This document shows positions 23,849-32,372 of a stretch of 62,129 bases of DNA, in pieces. The DNA lies in assembly GCA_020061105.1 (NCBI GenBank), contig JAGUYW010000024.1, positions 1 through 62,129 of the forward strand, written 5' to 3'. The stretch comes from Anaerolineales bacterium (lineage in GTDB: Bacteria > Chloroflexota > Anaerolineae > Anaerolineales > UBA4823). The notes beneath the pieces were generated by a model. That model was not told the DNA's origin. It saw only the letters and a program-made list of their open reading frames with translations, and did no database searches. A program made the translations under genes and the position numbers. Position 1 is the first letter of the stretch. Each line of letters begins with the position of its first letter.

Positions 23849-24769
23849 ATGCCGAAGCACAAGTCGTTGCAAGATCTATCGGTAGATGAATTACGCTGGC
23901 TGCTGCTCTCCAAGCGGCGCGCCGCGCGCCAGGGGCGGCTGGAGCAGTATCGCCGCTCTGGGCGGGTGGTTATGGTGGCCTCGGAACTGGAAAGCCCGGC
24001 TTTTGAGAGCTGGCGCAGCGGCGCTTTGGCGCTCGATGAAGACGAGTTGCTCGGCGACGGAAAGCCGCCGCGCACGCGTGCACGGCGCATTCTGGATGGC
24101 TTGTTGCTGTTGACTGAAGTTGCGGCGGTGTTTGGCCTGCTGTTCATCCTGTATAGTGGGCTGAATGTCATCCGGCAACTGAATAGTGAAACCGTCGCCA
24201 GCCTGGCGCAGCCAACTTTGACGCCCACGCCGCTGATCGCTGCGGTGGTGCTGCCGTCCGGTCATACGCCGCCCGATTCCCCCGGCGGGGCGCAGTTTAA
24301 TGAGGCCGAGATTCCTGATCACCTGCGCCCGTTGGTGCAATCGCTGTATAATGTGCCTGTCCCTACGCCTGGGCCGCAGCAGGCCGTGCGCATCCAGATT
24401 CCGGCCATTCATGTCGACGCCCCGGTTGTGCAGGGCGACGGCTGGGAGCAGCTTAAGAAAGGCGTTGGCCAATATCTTGGCTCAGCCAACCCCGGTGAGT
24501 ATGGCAACCTGGTGCTTTCGGCGCACAACGATATCTTTGGCGAGATTTTCCGGGATTTAGATCGTTTACGACCGGGCGACCTGGTGGTTGTCTTTACCAA
24601 CCAACGCTCGTATACATATATTGTGGTCAACACGAAAATCGTTGAACCTACGGCGGTGGAAGTGCTCTCCCCAACATCTCAACCCACCGTTACGTTGATT
24701 TCCTGTTATCCGTATCTGGTGGATAACAAGCGTATTGTAATCATCGCCCGCTTGCAGGTGGGCGGTTAA
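23849..24769 (+). CDS. Sortase (class E-like)
   Basis: A 306-residue membrane-anchored transpeptidase. A basic cytosolic N terminus (about 1-78) precedes a membrane segment (about 80-105), a Pro-rich linker and the sortase barrel. All three catalytic residues are present: His226 in LSAHND, Cys286 in TLISCYPY, and Arg295 in NKRIVIIARL. Sortases cut surface proteins at an LPxTG-like motif and attach them to the wall, or assemble pili. No sorting-signal protein is visible in this window. The long basic N terminus is larger than usual. Confidence 0.88.
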   Translation: MPKHKSLQDLSVDELRWLLLSKRRAARQGRLEQYRRSGRVVMVASELESPAFESWRSGALALDEDELLGDGKPPRTRARRILDGLLLLTEVAAVFGLLFILYSGLNVIRQLNSETVASLAQPTLTPTPLIAAVVLPSGHTPPDSPGGAQFNEAEIPDHLRPLVQSLYNVPVPTPGPQQAVRIQIPAIHVDAPVVQGDGWEQLKKGVGQYLGSANPGEYGNLVLSAHNDIFGEIFRDLDRLRPGDLVVVFTNQRSYTYIVVNTKIVEPTAVEVLSPTSQPTVTLISCYPYLVDNKRIVIIARLQVGG

Positions 24770-24821
24770 GCACAGGCGGCTCGCGCCGCCCCAAAACATT
24801 TTTTGAAAGTAGGAGTTAGCA

Positions 24822-25019
24822 ATGCCCAAGCCCAAACGACAAAGCCGCAGAGTATCAGGCGCTGGCGCGTCATCGATTTCCTCTGCCAGCAGCGGGTCGC
24901 TTTACGACCGCGAGTTCAATCCAGATTACAGCCAGACCATTAAAGACCTACGCCGGATTGGCCTGCTGGCCGGCGGTTTCATTAGCCTGCTAGTCGTACT
25001 GTCTTTCTTCCTGCGTTAG
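24822..25019 (+). CDS. Small single-span membrane protein
   Basis: A 65-residue protein: a basic, Ser-rich N terminus, then YDREFNPDYSQTIKDLRRIG, and one C-terminal membrane segment (about 45-64) ending in FFLR. A good AGGAG site precedes the ATG. It lies 52 bases downstream of the sortase gene and just before a strong terminator, so it is probably co-transcribed with it. I do not recognise a family. It could be an accessory subunit in the envelope. Confidence 0.7.
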   Translation: MPKPKRQSRRVSGAGASSISSASSGSLYDREFNPDYSQTIKDLRRIGLLAGGFISLLVVLSFFLR

Positions 25020-25042
25020 CTTATCGAAGCGCCCTTGCAACG

Positions 25043-25080
25043 GGTGGATGAGTGGCGCTTAGCGGCATCATCCACCTTTT
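25043..25080 (+). terminator. Intrinsic terminator after the sortase/small-protein unit
   Basis: A nine-base stem GGTGGATGA/TCATCCACC (25043-25051 with 25068-25076) is followed by a T-run. The loop is 16 bases and can form further pairs. Confidence 0.8.
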
Positions 25081-25091
25081 GCCTTTTAATT

Positions 25092-25097
25092 TATAAT
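25092..25097 (+). promoter_or_regulatory. -10 box of the AI-2E-type transporter gene
   Basis: A perfect TATAAT about 12 bases beyond the preceding terminator. The predicted leader is about 29 bases and includes AGAGG before ATG 25133. No clear -35. Confidence 0.55.
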
Positions 25098-25132
25098 AGG
25101 GGCAGTTTGGAGTTCTTACTAGAGGCTGATAC

Positions 25133-26350
25133 ATGACCGAACAACTGCCAGATTCGCCCTCTTGGGGGCAGACCACTAAATTGGTATTAGGCCTGACGTT
25201 CATGGCGATCATCGCTGCTTTGTTGGTGCGCTTTCGCGATATTATCGGGCCGATGATTTTGACCTTTATTCTGTCATTTTTGCTTCATCCGGTGGCAGCG
25301 CGGCTGAGCGCCTGGCTGAGAGTTTCCTGGCGCGTGGCGGTTAATCTGATTTACCTGGTGCTGCTGCTGCTGTTGCTGGGGTCGTTTACAGCCACTGGCT
25401 TTGCAATCGTCCAGCAGATCCAATTGCTGTTGATTACTGTCAATCGTTTTTTGGTAGAGCTGCCGGTTTGGATGGCCGAACTTTCTAACCAGACTCTCGA
25501 GTTTGGCCCCTTTGTTCTGGAGATGTCACAATTCGACCTCATCAGCCTCTCCAGGCAAGTGCTTGATCTGGTGCAACCGCTCTTAGGCCAGGCGGGCAAC
25601 CTGGTGAGTATGCTGGCCAGCGGCGCAGCTAGCGTTTTGGGATGGGGGTTGTTTATCTTGCTGGTCTCGTATTTTCTGCTTTCGGAGTCGCACCAGGTCT
25701 CGGGGCAGTTGGTGGCGATCGATATCCCCGGCTATAACACCGATTTGCAGCGCTTGGGGAAAGAATTGGGCAAAATCTGGAATGCCTTCTTCCGTGGGCA
25801 GTTATTGATCTCTTTGCTGGTGGTCATCGTCTATGCGGCTGCTTTGTCGATCTTGGGGTTGCGCTTCACTTTGGCGATTTCACTGATGGCCGGCGCGGCG
25901 CGCTTTATCCCATGGCTAGGCCCACTCATCACCTGGATGGTTACCGCTCTGGTGGCCTTTTTGCAAACTTCCAATTACTTTGGCTTGCCATCTGTGTATT
26001 ATGCCTTACTGGTGATTGTGGTATGCCTGGTGCTGGACCAAATTTTCGATAATCTTGTAAACCCGCGCCTGATGGGGCACACCCTGGGAGTGCACCCAGC
26101 CGGCGTGTTAATTTCCGCCATCATTGTCACCCAGTTAATCGGCTTAATCGGCCTGGTATTGGCGGCGCCTTTGTTAGCAACAGTAAATTTGCTGGGGCGT
26201 TATGTGTTGCGCAAGATGCTCGACCTCGACCCCTGGCCTCAGAAAGTTCAGGACCAGGGTGCGCCAAAACGAGCTTCCCTTAGGCGCTTGCTGCGGCGTT
26301 TTAAGGCCTGGCTGCGTTTGATCCGGCAGAGAATGAAAACGCTTGCGTGA
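25133..26350 (+). CDS. AI-2E family (UPF0118) transporter-like permease
   Basis: A 405-residue integral membrane protein with about eight segments. The family signature is visible in the middle: FRGQLLISLLVVIVYAAALSILGL, RFIPWLGPLITW, and VNPRLMGHTLGVHPAGVLISAI. Members include the autoinducer-2 exporter TqsA and Na+/H+ antiporter-like proteins; substrate cannot be assigned here. The C terminus is a basic soluble tail. Its stop codon lies within the 5' arm of a bidirectional terminator shared with dnaA. Confidence 0.85.
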   Translation: MTEQLPDSPSWGQTTKLVLGLTFMAIIAALLVRFRDIIGPMILTFILSFLLHPVAARLSAWLRVSWRVAVNLIYLVLLLLLLGSFTATGFAIVQQIQLLLITVNRFLVELPVWMAELSNQTLEFGPFVLEMSQFDLISLSRQVLDLVQPLLGQAGNLVSMLASGAASVLGWGLFILLVSYFLLSESHQVSGQLVAIDIPGYNTDLQRLGKELGKIWNAFFRGQLLISLLVVIVYAAALSILGLRFTLAISLMAGAARFIPWLGPLITWMVTALVAFLQTSNYFGLPSVYYALLVIVVCLVLDQIFDNLVNPRLMGHTLGVHPAGVLISAIIVTQLIGLIGLVLAAPLLATVNLLGRYVLRKMLDLDPWPQKVQDQGAPKRASLRRLLRRFKAWLRLIRQRMKTLA

Positions 26351-26376
26351 GAATTTTTTCTCGCGCAAGCGTTTTT
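26336..26376. terminator. Bidirectional terminator between the permease gene and dnaA
   Basis: An 18-base stem with one G-T pair: 26336-26353 pairs with 26358-26375 around a four-T loop, with flanking A and T runs on the two sides. It serves both convergent genes, and the permease stop codon (26348-26350) is inside it. Confidence 0.88.
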
Positions 26377-26401
26377 CGTGAACGAAATATGTTAGCCAGC
26401 G

Positions 26402-27769
26402 TTATACTGCTTTCGAAGCGGCAAGAGTATGCGTTCCGTATAACCGTTCTTTGATCTCGATCACCTGGCGGCGTAGGCGATCATCTCGCTCGAGCATATC
26501 AGTGACTTTTTCGCAGCCATACATAACCGTGGTATGGTCGCGCCCTCCCAAAGTTTCGCCGATCTGGGGCAGCGAAATGTTGGCTTCTTCGCGCAACAGG
26601 TACATGGCAATCTGGCGCGGCAGGGCTACCTGGCGAGAACGGTCGCGGCCTAGCATCTCCTCCATGGTCAGGCCAAATGTTTCGGCCACTTTACGCACAA
26701 TTTCGTCTGGTTTGACTTCGTTGCGGCGTGGCAGCAGGTCTGCCAGGGCTGATTCGACCAGTTGTGTTGTCATTGCCAACCCGCTCAGATCAGCCAGGGC
26801 GACCACGCGCGTCAATCCGCCCTCTAATTCACGAATATTGGATTGCACCCGCCGGGCTATCAAATCCATAATCTCGGACGGCATGCGCGCCCCAATTCGT
26901 TCTGCCTTGGCGCGTAAAATCGCCAGGCGAGTCTCAAAATCGGGGGGTTGAATATCGGCGGTTAAACCCCATTCAAAGCGCGAACACAGGCGTTCTTCCA
27001 GGGTAACCAGGGCTTTTGGCGGGCGGTCAGAGGAAACGACAATTTGTTTGTTTTGCCCGTGCAAAGTATTGAAGGTATGGAAAAATTCCTCTTGGGTCGA
27101 TTCTTTTCCGGCAATAAATTGAATGTCATCTACCAATAACACATCAATGCGGCGATATTTTTCGCGAAAGGCCTGAGTGGTGTGGCTGCGGATGGCGTTG
27201 ATCAGGTCGTTGGTGAACTCTTCGGATGACACATAGAGCACCTGTAAACCACGCTGGCAGCAGGCGTTGCCGATTGCGTGCAGCAGGTGAGTCTTACCCA
27301 GACCAACGCCGCCATATAAGAACAGCGGATTATATGCCATAGCCGGCTTTTCAGCCACCGCCATCGATGCAGCGTGCGCCAGGCGGTTGCTTGCGCCGAC
27401 CACAAAATTATCGAACGTATAGCGCGAATTCAGGCTCGGATTTTGGATTGGTTCAGAAAAAAAAACGGCTTCTTCGCCTGCCAGATTTGCTGACGAGTCT
27501 TGCAAAACCGGGTTTTGTAATGTGTTCTGCCAGACCACGAAATTTACTTCAACAGTGCGATTCATAATGCCAGTCAGCAAACGGGCGGCGGTATTCGCTA
27601 GCCGGCTTTGCAACCAGTCGCGAGCATAGGCGTTTTGCACCCCGATGATGAAACTACCGTCCTCATAGGAGATAAATTCAGCGCCGCTTACCCATGTATC
27701 AAATGCTGCCTTCGGCATTTCCATTTGCAATTGTCCGATGGCGGCTTGCCAGGCCTGATCAGCTTTCAT
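26402..27769 (-). CDS. dnaA: Chromosomal replication initiator DnaA
   Basis: A 455-residue AAA+ initiator that binds DnaA boxes and opens the origin. Domain I is at the N terminus (AWQAAIGQLQMEMPKAAFDTW). Walker A GGVGLGKTHLLHAIGN is near 150, and Walker B VLLVDDIQF follows. The C-terminal DNA-binding domain IV has the signature GGRDHTTVMYGCEKV. The start ATG (27767-27769) has AGGAGG about 8 bases upstream on the minus strand; longer in-frame starts are rejected. dnaN does not follow, as it would in most bacteria. The gene faces dnaK across a 740-base gap. Confidence 0.95.
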   Translation of the reverse strand: MKADQAWQAAIGQLQMEMPKAAFDTWVSGAEFISYEDGSFIIGVQNAYARDWLQSRLANTAARLLTGIMNRTVEVNFVVWQNTLQNPVLQDSSANLAGEEAVFFSEPIQNPSLNSRYTFDNFVVGASNRLAHAASMAVAEKPAMAYNPLFLYGGVGLGKTHLLHAIGNACCQRGLQVLYVSSEEFTNDLINAIRSHTTQAFREKYRRIDVLLVDDIQFIAGKESTQEEFFHTFNTLHGQNKQIVVSSDRPPKALVTLEERLCSRFEWGLTADIQPPDFETRLAILRAKAERIGARMPSEIMDLIARRVQSNIRELEGGLTRVVALADLSGLAMTTQLVESALADLLPRRNEVKPDEIVRKVAETFGLTMEEMLGRDRSRQVALPRQIAMYLLREEANISLPQIGETLGGRDHTTVMYGCEKVTDMLERDDRLRRQVIEIKERLYGTHTLAASKAV

Positions 27770-27933
27770 AGCAACCTTCCTCCTCTCACCCATTTGATAA
27801 ACAACAATAGCTACAAGCATCCCGCCGCAGCCCACGGCGGTGCAATCAAAACTGGCAGTTTCTTTTGATGTTTTGTGTACCCAGTAAGACGGGCAGCGCC
27901 CCCCTGTCAATAACAGTAACGCTTGTGGCAAGT

Positions 27934-27963
27934 ATTCTAGCAGAGAGTCGCTTATGGATGCAA
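27934..27963 (-). promoter_or_regulatory. Candidate dnaA promoter
   Basis: The minus strand reads TTGCAT (27958-27963), an 18-base spacer, then TAGAAT (27934-27939) with a TGC extension. The predicted start near 27927 gives a leader of about 158 bases before the dnaA ATG. Confidence 0.5.
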
Positions 27964-28454
27964 TACCCCCAGCCTACGCGCGCCTAAAAAATATGCAAGT
28001 TTTAAGGTTAAGAAACGTTAAAATTTATCCGGCACACAGGGGTGTCTTGGGTCAGGTTGAGCACTGCCCGGCCTAACCCATTCCTGGGGTTTGTTTTCGA
28101 GTCACCCCTATATATGACCATGAGCTGTAAAAAAAGCATATAGCTGGCGTATATGCGGGTCCAAATGTTAAAGAGAACAACTCCGAAAATCCTCTTTTTG
28201 TCGTATAGTACATGCCTGAAAAGTGCGCTTCCCAGGAGGGAAAAAACTTGATTCGGCCAGAATCCCTGAGAGTTAACAAATGTTAAAGAATTGCGAATAT
28301 TAACGACCGTTATGGCGCTTGCAGGCCGGGATTCTGATATTTTTCCTACACTTTGTTAATGGTCTTCTTGTGTGCAGCAGGTATCCTTACAATATCTACT
28401 GGCCTTTTTAGTCGCAGTAATGTCGCGTTGAAGGTTGCAGAAAATATCGATTAC

Positions 28455-28474
28455 ATCAGTTAATTTTAACTGAT
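28455..28474 (+). promoter_or_regulatory. 20-base near-palindromic operator upstream of dnaK
   Basis: ATCAGTTAA-TT-TTAACTGAT has nine-base perfect arms around two bases, and ends 35 bases before the dnaK ATG. It would overlap the start site or early leader and is likely a repressor or activator site. It is not the CIRCE element of HrcA. Confidence 0.7.
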
Positions 28475-28509
28475 ATGGAATGAAGTGAGTTTAAAAAAGG
28501 AGTAATTCT

Positions 28510-30441
28510 ATGGCGAAAATTATTGGCATTGATCTGGGTACTACAAATAGCGTCGTGGCCGTCATGGAAGGCGGTGATCCGACGGTTATCCCAACGGCTG
28601 AGGGAGGGCGCTTGTTGCCATCTGTGGTTGGATTTAACAAAAATGGCGAGCGCCTGGTTGGACAAACCGCCAAGCGCCAGTCTGTGGTGAACCCCGAAAA
28701 TACCGTATATTCCATCAAGCGTTTTATGGGCCGTCGCTATGACGATGTGGCTTCAGAGCGTACAATGGTGCCTTACCAGGTGATTAACGGGCCGGCAGGG
28801 GATGCGCGGGTGGGCTTGCCGCAAACCGGGCGTGAATACAGCCCGCAAGAGATCTCGGCTATGATTTTGGGCAAGCTCAAAACTGACGCCGAAGCTTATC
28901 TGGGCGAACCGGTTACCAAAGCCGTGATCACTGTGCCCGCCTATTTCAATGATAGCCAACGCCAGGCCACCAAAGACGCTGGCAAGATTGCCGGGTTGGA
29001 AGTGCTGCGCATCATTAATGAGCCCACCGCCGCGGCATTGGCATATGGCCTGGACAAGAAAGAAAATGAAACCATCCTGGTCTTCGACCTGGGCGGCGGC
29101 ACTTTCGATGTCAGCATCCTGGAGGTGGGGGATGGCGTTATCGAAGTCAAGGCCACCAATGGCGATACTCACCTGGGCGGCGACGACTGGGATCAGGCGA
29201 TTGTCAACTATGTCGCCGATGAATTCAAAAAAGAACAAGGGGTAGATTTGCGCAGCGATCGCCAGGCTTTACAACGCTTACGAGAAGCGGCTGAAAAAGC
29301 AAAAATCGAACTCTCCAGTGTGATGGAGACGGAAATTAACCTGCCCTATGTCACTGCTGACGCCTCTGGCCCCAAGCATTTGCAGATCAAGCTTAGCCGG
29401 GCGAAATTCGAGCAACTGACCGAGAACTTGGCCGCGCGTTTGCGCAAGCCCTTCGATGCGGCTTTGAAAGACGCTGGTTTAAAGCCATCCGAGATCGACG
29501 AAATCGTCCTGGTAGGCGGCGCCACCCGCATGCCACTGGTGCAGGAACTGGTGCGCTCAGTGATCGGCAAGGAACCGCATAAGGGCGTCAACCCCGATGA
29601 AGTTGTTGCCGTAGGCGCTGCCATTCAGGCTGGCGTTTTGGGCGGCGAAGTCAAGGATATATTGCTGCTCGATGTCACGCCGCTTTCGCTCGGTTTGGAA
29701 ACGCTCGGCGGGGTGATGACAGCCTTGATTGAGCGCAATACCACCATCCCGGTGCGCAAATCCGAGGTGTTTTCAACCGCTGATGACAACCAGACGGCTG
29801 TGGATGTGCACATTTTGCAAGGTGAACGGCCAATGGCTTCTGACAACATGAGCCTGGGACATTTTCGCCTGGAAGGCATTTTACCCGCTCCGCGCGGCGT
29901 GCCTCAGATCGAAGTCACTTTTGATATCGACGCCAACGGCATTTTGAACGTCACCGCCAAAGATAAAGCTACCAGTCGAGAGCAGAAGATTACCATTACG
30001 GCATCGACAAACCTCTCGAAGGGAGAGATTGATGGCATGGTGCAAGAAGCTCGCCAGAACGAAGGCGAAGATCGCAAACGTCGAGAGATGGTGGAAGCCC
30101 GCAACAACGCCGATAGCCTGGCATATCAGACCGAAAAGACTCTCAATGAGTTGGGCGAGAAAGTCGCCGCTGCGGATCGCCAGGATATCCAGGCCAAGAT
30201 CAACGCCATCCGTGAGGCCTTGAATGTGGATCCGGCGCATACCGATATCGAGCGTCTCAAGCGCCTGAGCGAAGACCTGCAAAATGCTTTCCATGCATTG
30301 AGCCAGCAACTTTACGCCCAGACGGGTCAAACGGCTGGCCCTCAGAGTGGCCCATTCCCGGGAGGCAATGGACACACGCCCGGTCAGGATACCCCAAGCA
30401 ATGAAGGCGAAGTTGTTGAAGGCGAGTTTCGCTCTGCCTGA
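28510..30441 (+). CDS. dnaK: Molecular chaperone DnaK (Hsp70)
   Basis: A 643-residue Hsp70. The ATPase domain carries [13 protein letters not shown] at the N terminus, [12 protein letters not shown], and [10 protein letters not shown]. The substrate-binding domain follows at about residue 380, and the C-terminal tail is acidic with Gly/Pro (VVEGEF at the end). AAGGAG lies 8 bases before ATG 28510. grpE and dnaJ are not adjacent, so this is an isolated dnaK. An operator-like palindrome and a GTTAA-rich region lie upstream, and a hairpin terminator lies downstream. Confidence 0.95.
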   Translation: MAKIIGIDLGTTNSVVAVMEGGDPTVIPTAEGGRLLPSVVGFNKNGERLVGQTAKRQSVVNPENTVYSIKRFMGRRYDDVASERTMVPYQVINGPAGDARVGLPQTGREYSPQEISAMILGKLKTDAEAYLGEPVTKAVITVPAYFNDSQRQATKDAGKIAGLEVLRIINEPTAAALAYGLDKKENETILVFDLGGGTFDVSILEVGDGVIEVKATNGDTHLGGDDWDQAIVNYVADEFKKEQGVDLRSDRQALQRLREAAEKAKIELSSVMETEINLPYVTADASGPKHLQIKLSRAKFEQLTENLAARLRKPFDAALKDAGLKPSEIDEIVLVGGATRMPLVQELVRSVIGKEPHKGVNPDEVVAVGAAIQAGVLGGEVKDILLLDVTPLSLGLETLGGVMTALIERNTTIPVRKSEVFSTADDNQTAVDVHILQGERPMASDNMSLGHFRLEGILPAPRGVPQIEVTFDIDANGILNVTAKDKATSREQKITITASTNLSKGEIDGMVQEARQNEGEDRKRREMVEARNNADSLAYQTEKTLNELGEKVAAADRQDIQAKINAIREALNVDPAHTDIERLKRLSEDLQNAFHALSQQLYAQTGQTAGPQSGPFPGGNGHTPGQDTPSNEGEVVEGEFRSA

Positions 30442-30469
30442 TCGATTTCCTGATTAGCCACGTTGGGTT

Positions 30470-30478
30470 TGATATAAT
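30470..30478 (+). promoter_or_regulatory. Extended -10 overlapping the dnaK terminator
   Basis: TGATATAAT directly abuts the 5' arm of the following terminator hairpin. The predicted start near 30485 lies inside that arm, so RNA from this promoter would lack most of the arm and escape the terminator. Confidence 0.6.
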
Positions 30479-30516
30479 GTGCGTGCGGAATTGAAACCGC
30501 ACGCACATTTTATATT
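30479..30516 (+). terminator. Intrinsic terminator of dnaK
   Basis: Perfect ten-base arms GTGCGTGCGG (30479-30488) and CCGCACGCAC (30497-30506), followed by a T-rich tract. Confidence 0.82.
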
Positions 30517-30538
30517 TTTCTGCCAGAAAAGTATTCCG

Positions 30539-30937
30539 ATGGATCAAAAAATTATCCCCCCTGTGAGATCTTTTATTCCGGCGGCCCTGCTACTTGTGGC
30601 AATGGGCGCCAGCGGTTTTTATGGCGTTGTTCAGTTTACTGAACCGAGCGGCGGCACGCGCTGGCTGTTTTATTTCTTCACCATCCTGGGGCTCTCTGGC
30701 CTGGCGTTGCCAGCCGTGGCGTATCTGAATCACCGCTTTCCTTCCACACCGCCGCCAGTGGCATGGGTAATTGTGCGCCAGGCGCTGTGGGTTGGCGTTT
30801 ACATTCCTCTGCTGGCCTGGCTGCAGGATGGCGAGGTGCTGACTCCGGCGTTGGCTCTGCTGCTGGGCCTGGGTTTGATCGTGATCGAGTCGCTGCTGCG
30901 GATGCGTGAACGCAGTCAGTGGAAACCTGAAGGGTAA
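30539..30937 (+). CDS. Small membrane protein, four predicted segments
   Basis: A 132-residue hydrophobic protein with membrane segments near 13-32, 45-65, 75-97 and 98-118, and a basic C terminus (RMRERSQWKPEG). I do not recognise a family. The start is the first ATG after the dnaK terminator; the leader has no strong ribosome-binding site. It precedes selA by 48 bases and may be co-transcribed with it. Confidence 0.65.
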   Translation: MDQKIIPPVRSFIPAALLLVAMGASGFYGVVQFTEPSGGTRWLFYFFTILGLSGLALPAVAYLNHRFPSTPPPVAWVIVRQALWVGVYIPLLAWLQDGEVLTPALALLLGLGLIVIESLLRMRERSQWKPEG

Positions 30938-30985
30938 GGTGGCGCTTGCACAGTGCATTTGATGAAAGGCCGGGCTGGTATTCCT

Positions 30986-32356
30986 ATGGATAGTTTACGC
31001 GATCTCCCCTCTGTAGATGCGCTGTTGCAAACCACCCAGGCGCAGGCATGGTTGGTTGATTTTGGTCGACGATTGACGGTTGAGGCCATCCGGACTACCT
31101 TGGACGAGCAGCGCGCAGCCTATGCCCAGGCTATAAAGTTGATCGATCGCCAGGATCTGCTGCAGCGCGTTCACGATCTATTAGGACAGTGGTCTGCCCC
31201 AACGCTTTTGCCGGTAATTAACGCCGCTGGTGTGGTTTTACACACCAACTTAGGTCGCGCTCCGCTCAGCCCGGCGGCTTTGCAGGCCGTCCAAGAAGTC
31301 TCGCTGGGGTATTCGAATCTGGAATACGACCTGCAGAAGGGCAAGCGCGGCTCGCGTTTATTACACGCCGAAGCCCTTTTACAGCGCATTACCGGCTGCG
31401 AGGCGGCTGTGGTGGTCAACAACAATGCCGCCGCAGTGCTGCTGGTGTTGATTACCCTGGCGCGCCGGCGCGCCGTGGTCATCTCGCGCACGCAGTTGGT
31501 GGAAATTGGCGGCGGTTTTCGCGTGCCAGACGTAATGAGGCAATCGGGAGCGCGCTTGCTCGAGGTGGGCGCGACCAACCGGGTGCACCTGGCAGATTAT
31601 GAGGCCGCTCTGGAAGAGCGCCCGGCATTGATTCTTCACGCCCACCGTTCAAATTTTCGCCTGATGGGCTTTACCAGCGAACCCGAACTGAGCGAATTGG
31701 CTGCCCTGGCAGCTAAAGCCAGCATCCCACTGGTAGATGACCTGGGCTCTGGGGCATTGCTAGACACGGCGCGCTATGGCCTCGCTCATGAACCAACGGT
31801 GCAAGAGTCTTTGGCTGCCGGATCCGACCTGGTCTGTTTCTCAGGAGATAAACTGCTCGGTGGGCCGCAAGCTGGCATCATTGTCGGGCGCGCCGATCTG
31901 GTGGCGCGCCTCAAACGTCACCCACTGGCGCGCGCCATTCGCGCCGATAAGTTATGCCTGAGTGCCTTGAGCGCGACGTTGCTGCATTACCTGAAAGATG
32001 AAGCCGAGCGCGAAATTCCAATCTGGCGCATGATTTCTGCCCAACCGGAACAATTACGTGCCCGCGCCGAGGCCTGGCAGAATATCCTCGGTCAAGGTCA
32101 GGTGATGGCTGGCGAATCAACCGTGGGCGGCGGCAGTTTGCCTGGCGAAACCTTGCCAACTTTCTTACTAGCCCTTGCATCGCCCAGCCCAGCGCGCTTC
32201 CATGAGCGCTTGCGCCACAGCCATCCCCCTATCATCGCTCGCCAGGAGAACGATCAGGTGTTGTTTGATCCACGCACCGTTCTTGTAGAGCAAGAGCCGG
32301 TCTTTTTACGTCTTTTGCAACAAGTTCTGGAAGTACAATCTAAAAAACGTTCTTAG
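30986..32356 (+). CDS. selA: L-seryl-tRNA(Sec) selenium transferase
   Basis: A 456-residue pyridoxal-phosphate enzyme that converts Ser-tRNA(Sec) to Sec-tRNA(Sec) using selenophosphate. It shows NAAGVVLHTNLGRAPL, the KRGSR segment, and the PLP lysine in CFSGDKLLGGPQAGI (Lys289 from this start). Length is normal for SelA. In-frame ATGs at 30953, 30962 and 30986 all lack a strong Shine-Dalgarno; I chose 30986 because it gives the usual SLRDLPSVDALL start. No selB, selD or selC is visible nearby, so the rest of the pathway must be elsewhere. Confidence 0.9.
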   Translation: MDSLRDLPSVDALLQTTQAQAWLVDFGRRLTVEAIRTTLDEQRAAYAQAIKLIDRQDLLQRVHDLLGQWSAPTLLPVINAAGVVLHTNLGRAPLSPAALQAVQEVSLGYSNLEYDLQKGKRGSRLLHAEALLQRITGCEAAVVVNNNAAAVLLVLITLARRRAVVISRTQLVEIGGGFRVPDVMRQSGARLLEVGATNRVHLADYEAALEERPALILHAHRSNFRLMGFTSEPELSELAALAAKASIPLVDDLGSGALLDTARYGLAHEPTVQESLAAGSDLVCFSGDKLLGGPQAGIIVGRADLVARLKRHPLARAIRADKLCLSALSATLLHYLKDEAEREIPIWRMISAQPEQLRARAEAWQNILGQGQVMAGESTVGGGSLPGETLPTFLLALASPSPARFHERLRHSHPPIIARQENDQVLFDPRTVLVEQEPVFLRLLQQVLEVQSKKRS

Positions 32357-32372
32357 AGATACGGTATGCCTC

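Larger units (their letters stand above)
27770..28509. promoter_or_regulatory. 740-base dnaA-dnaK intergenic regulatory region
   Basis: The region is AT-rich and has no convincing gene. It contains nine copies of the pentamer GTTAA/TTAAC between 28007 and 28470 (at 28007, 28017, 28167, 28272, 28282, 28300, 28355, 28459 and 28466), about seven times more than chance. Two copies sit inside the near-identical strings AAATGTTAAAGA at 28163 and 28278. No clear cluster of TTATNCACA DnaA boxes is visible, and no CIRCE (TTAGCACTC-N9-GAGTGCTAA). It could be an origin with divergent boxes, a heat-shock control region, or both. Confidence 0.6.

Noticed and set aside
27770-28509. Origin of replication (oriC) call
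   Set aside because: dnaA is adjacent and the region is AT-rich, but I see no cluster of TTATNCACA boxes; the best match (TTATCCGGC at 28025) is weak. Left as a regulatory region.
28200-28509. CIRCE heat-shock element before dnaK
   Set aside because: TTAGCACTC-N9-GAGTGCTAA is absent; the palindrome at 28455-28474 has a different sequence.
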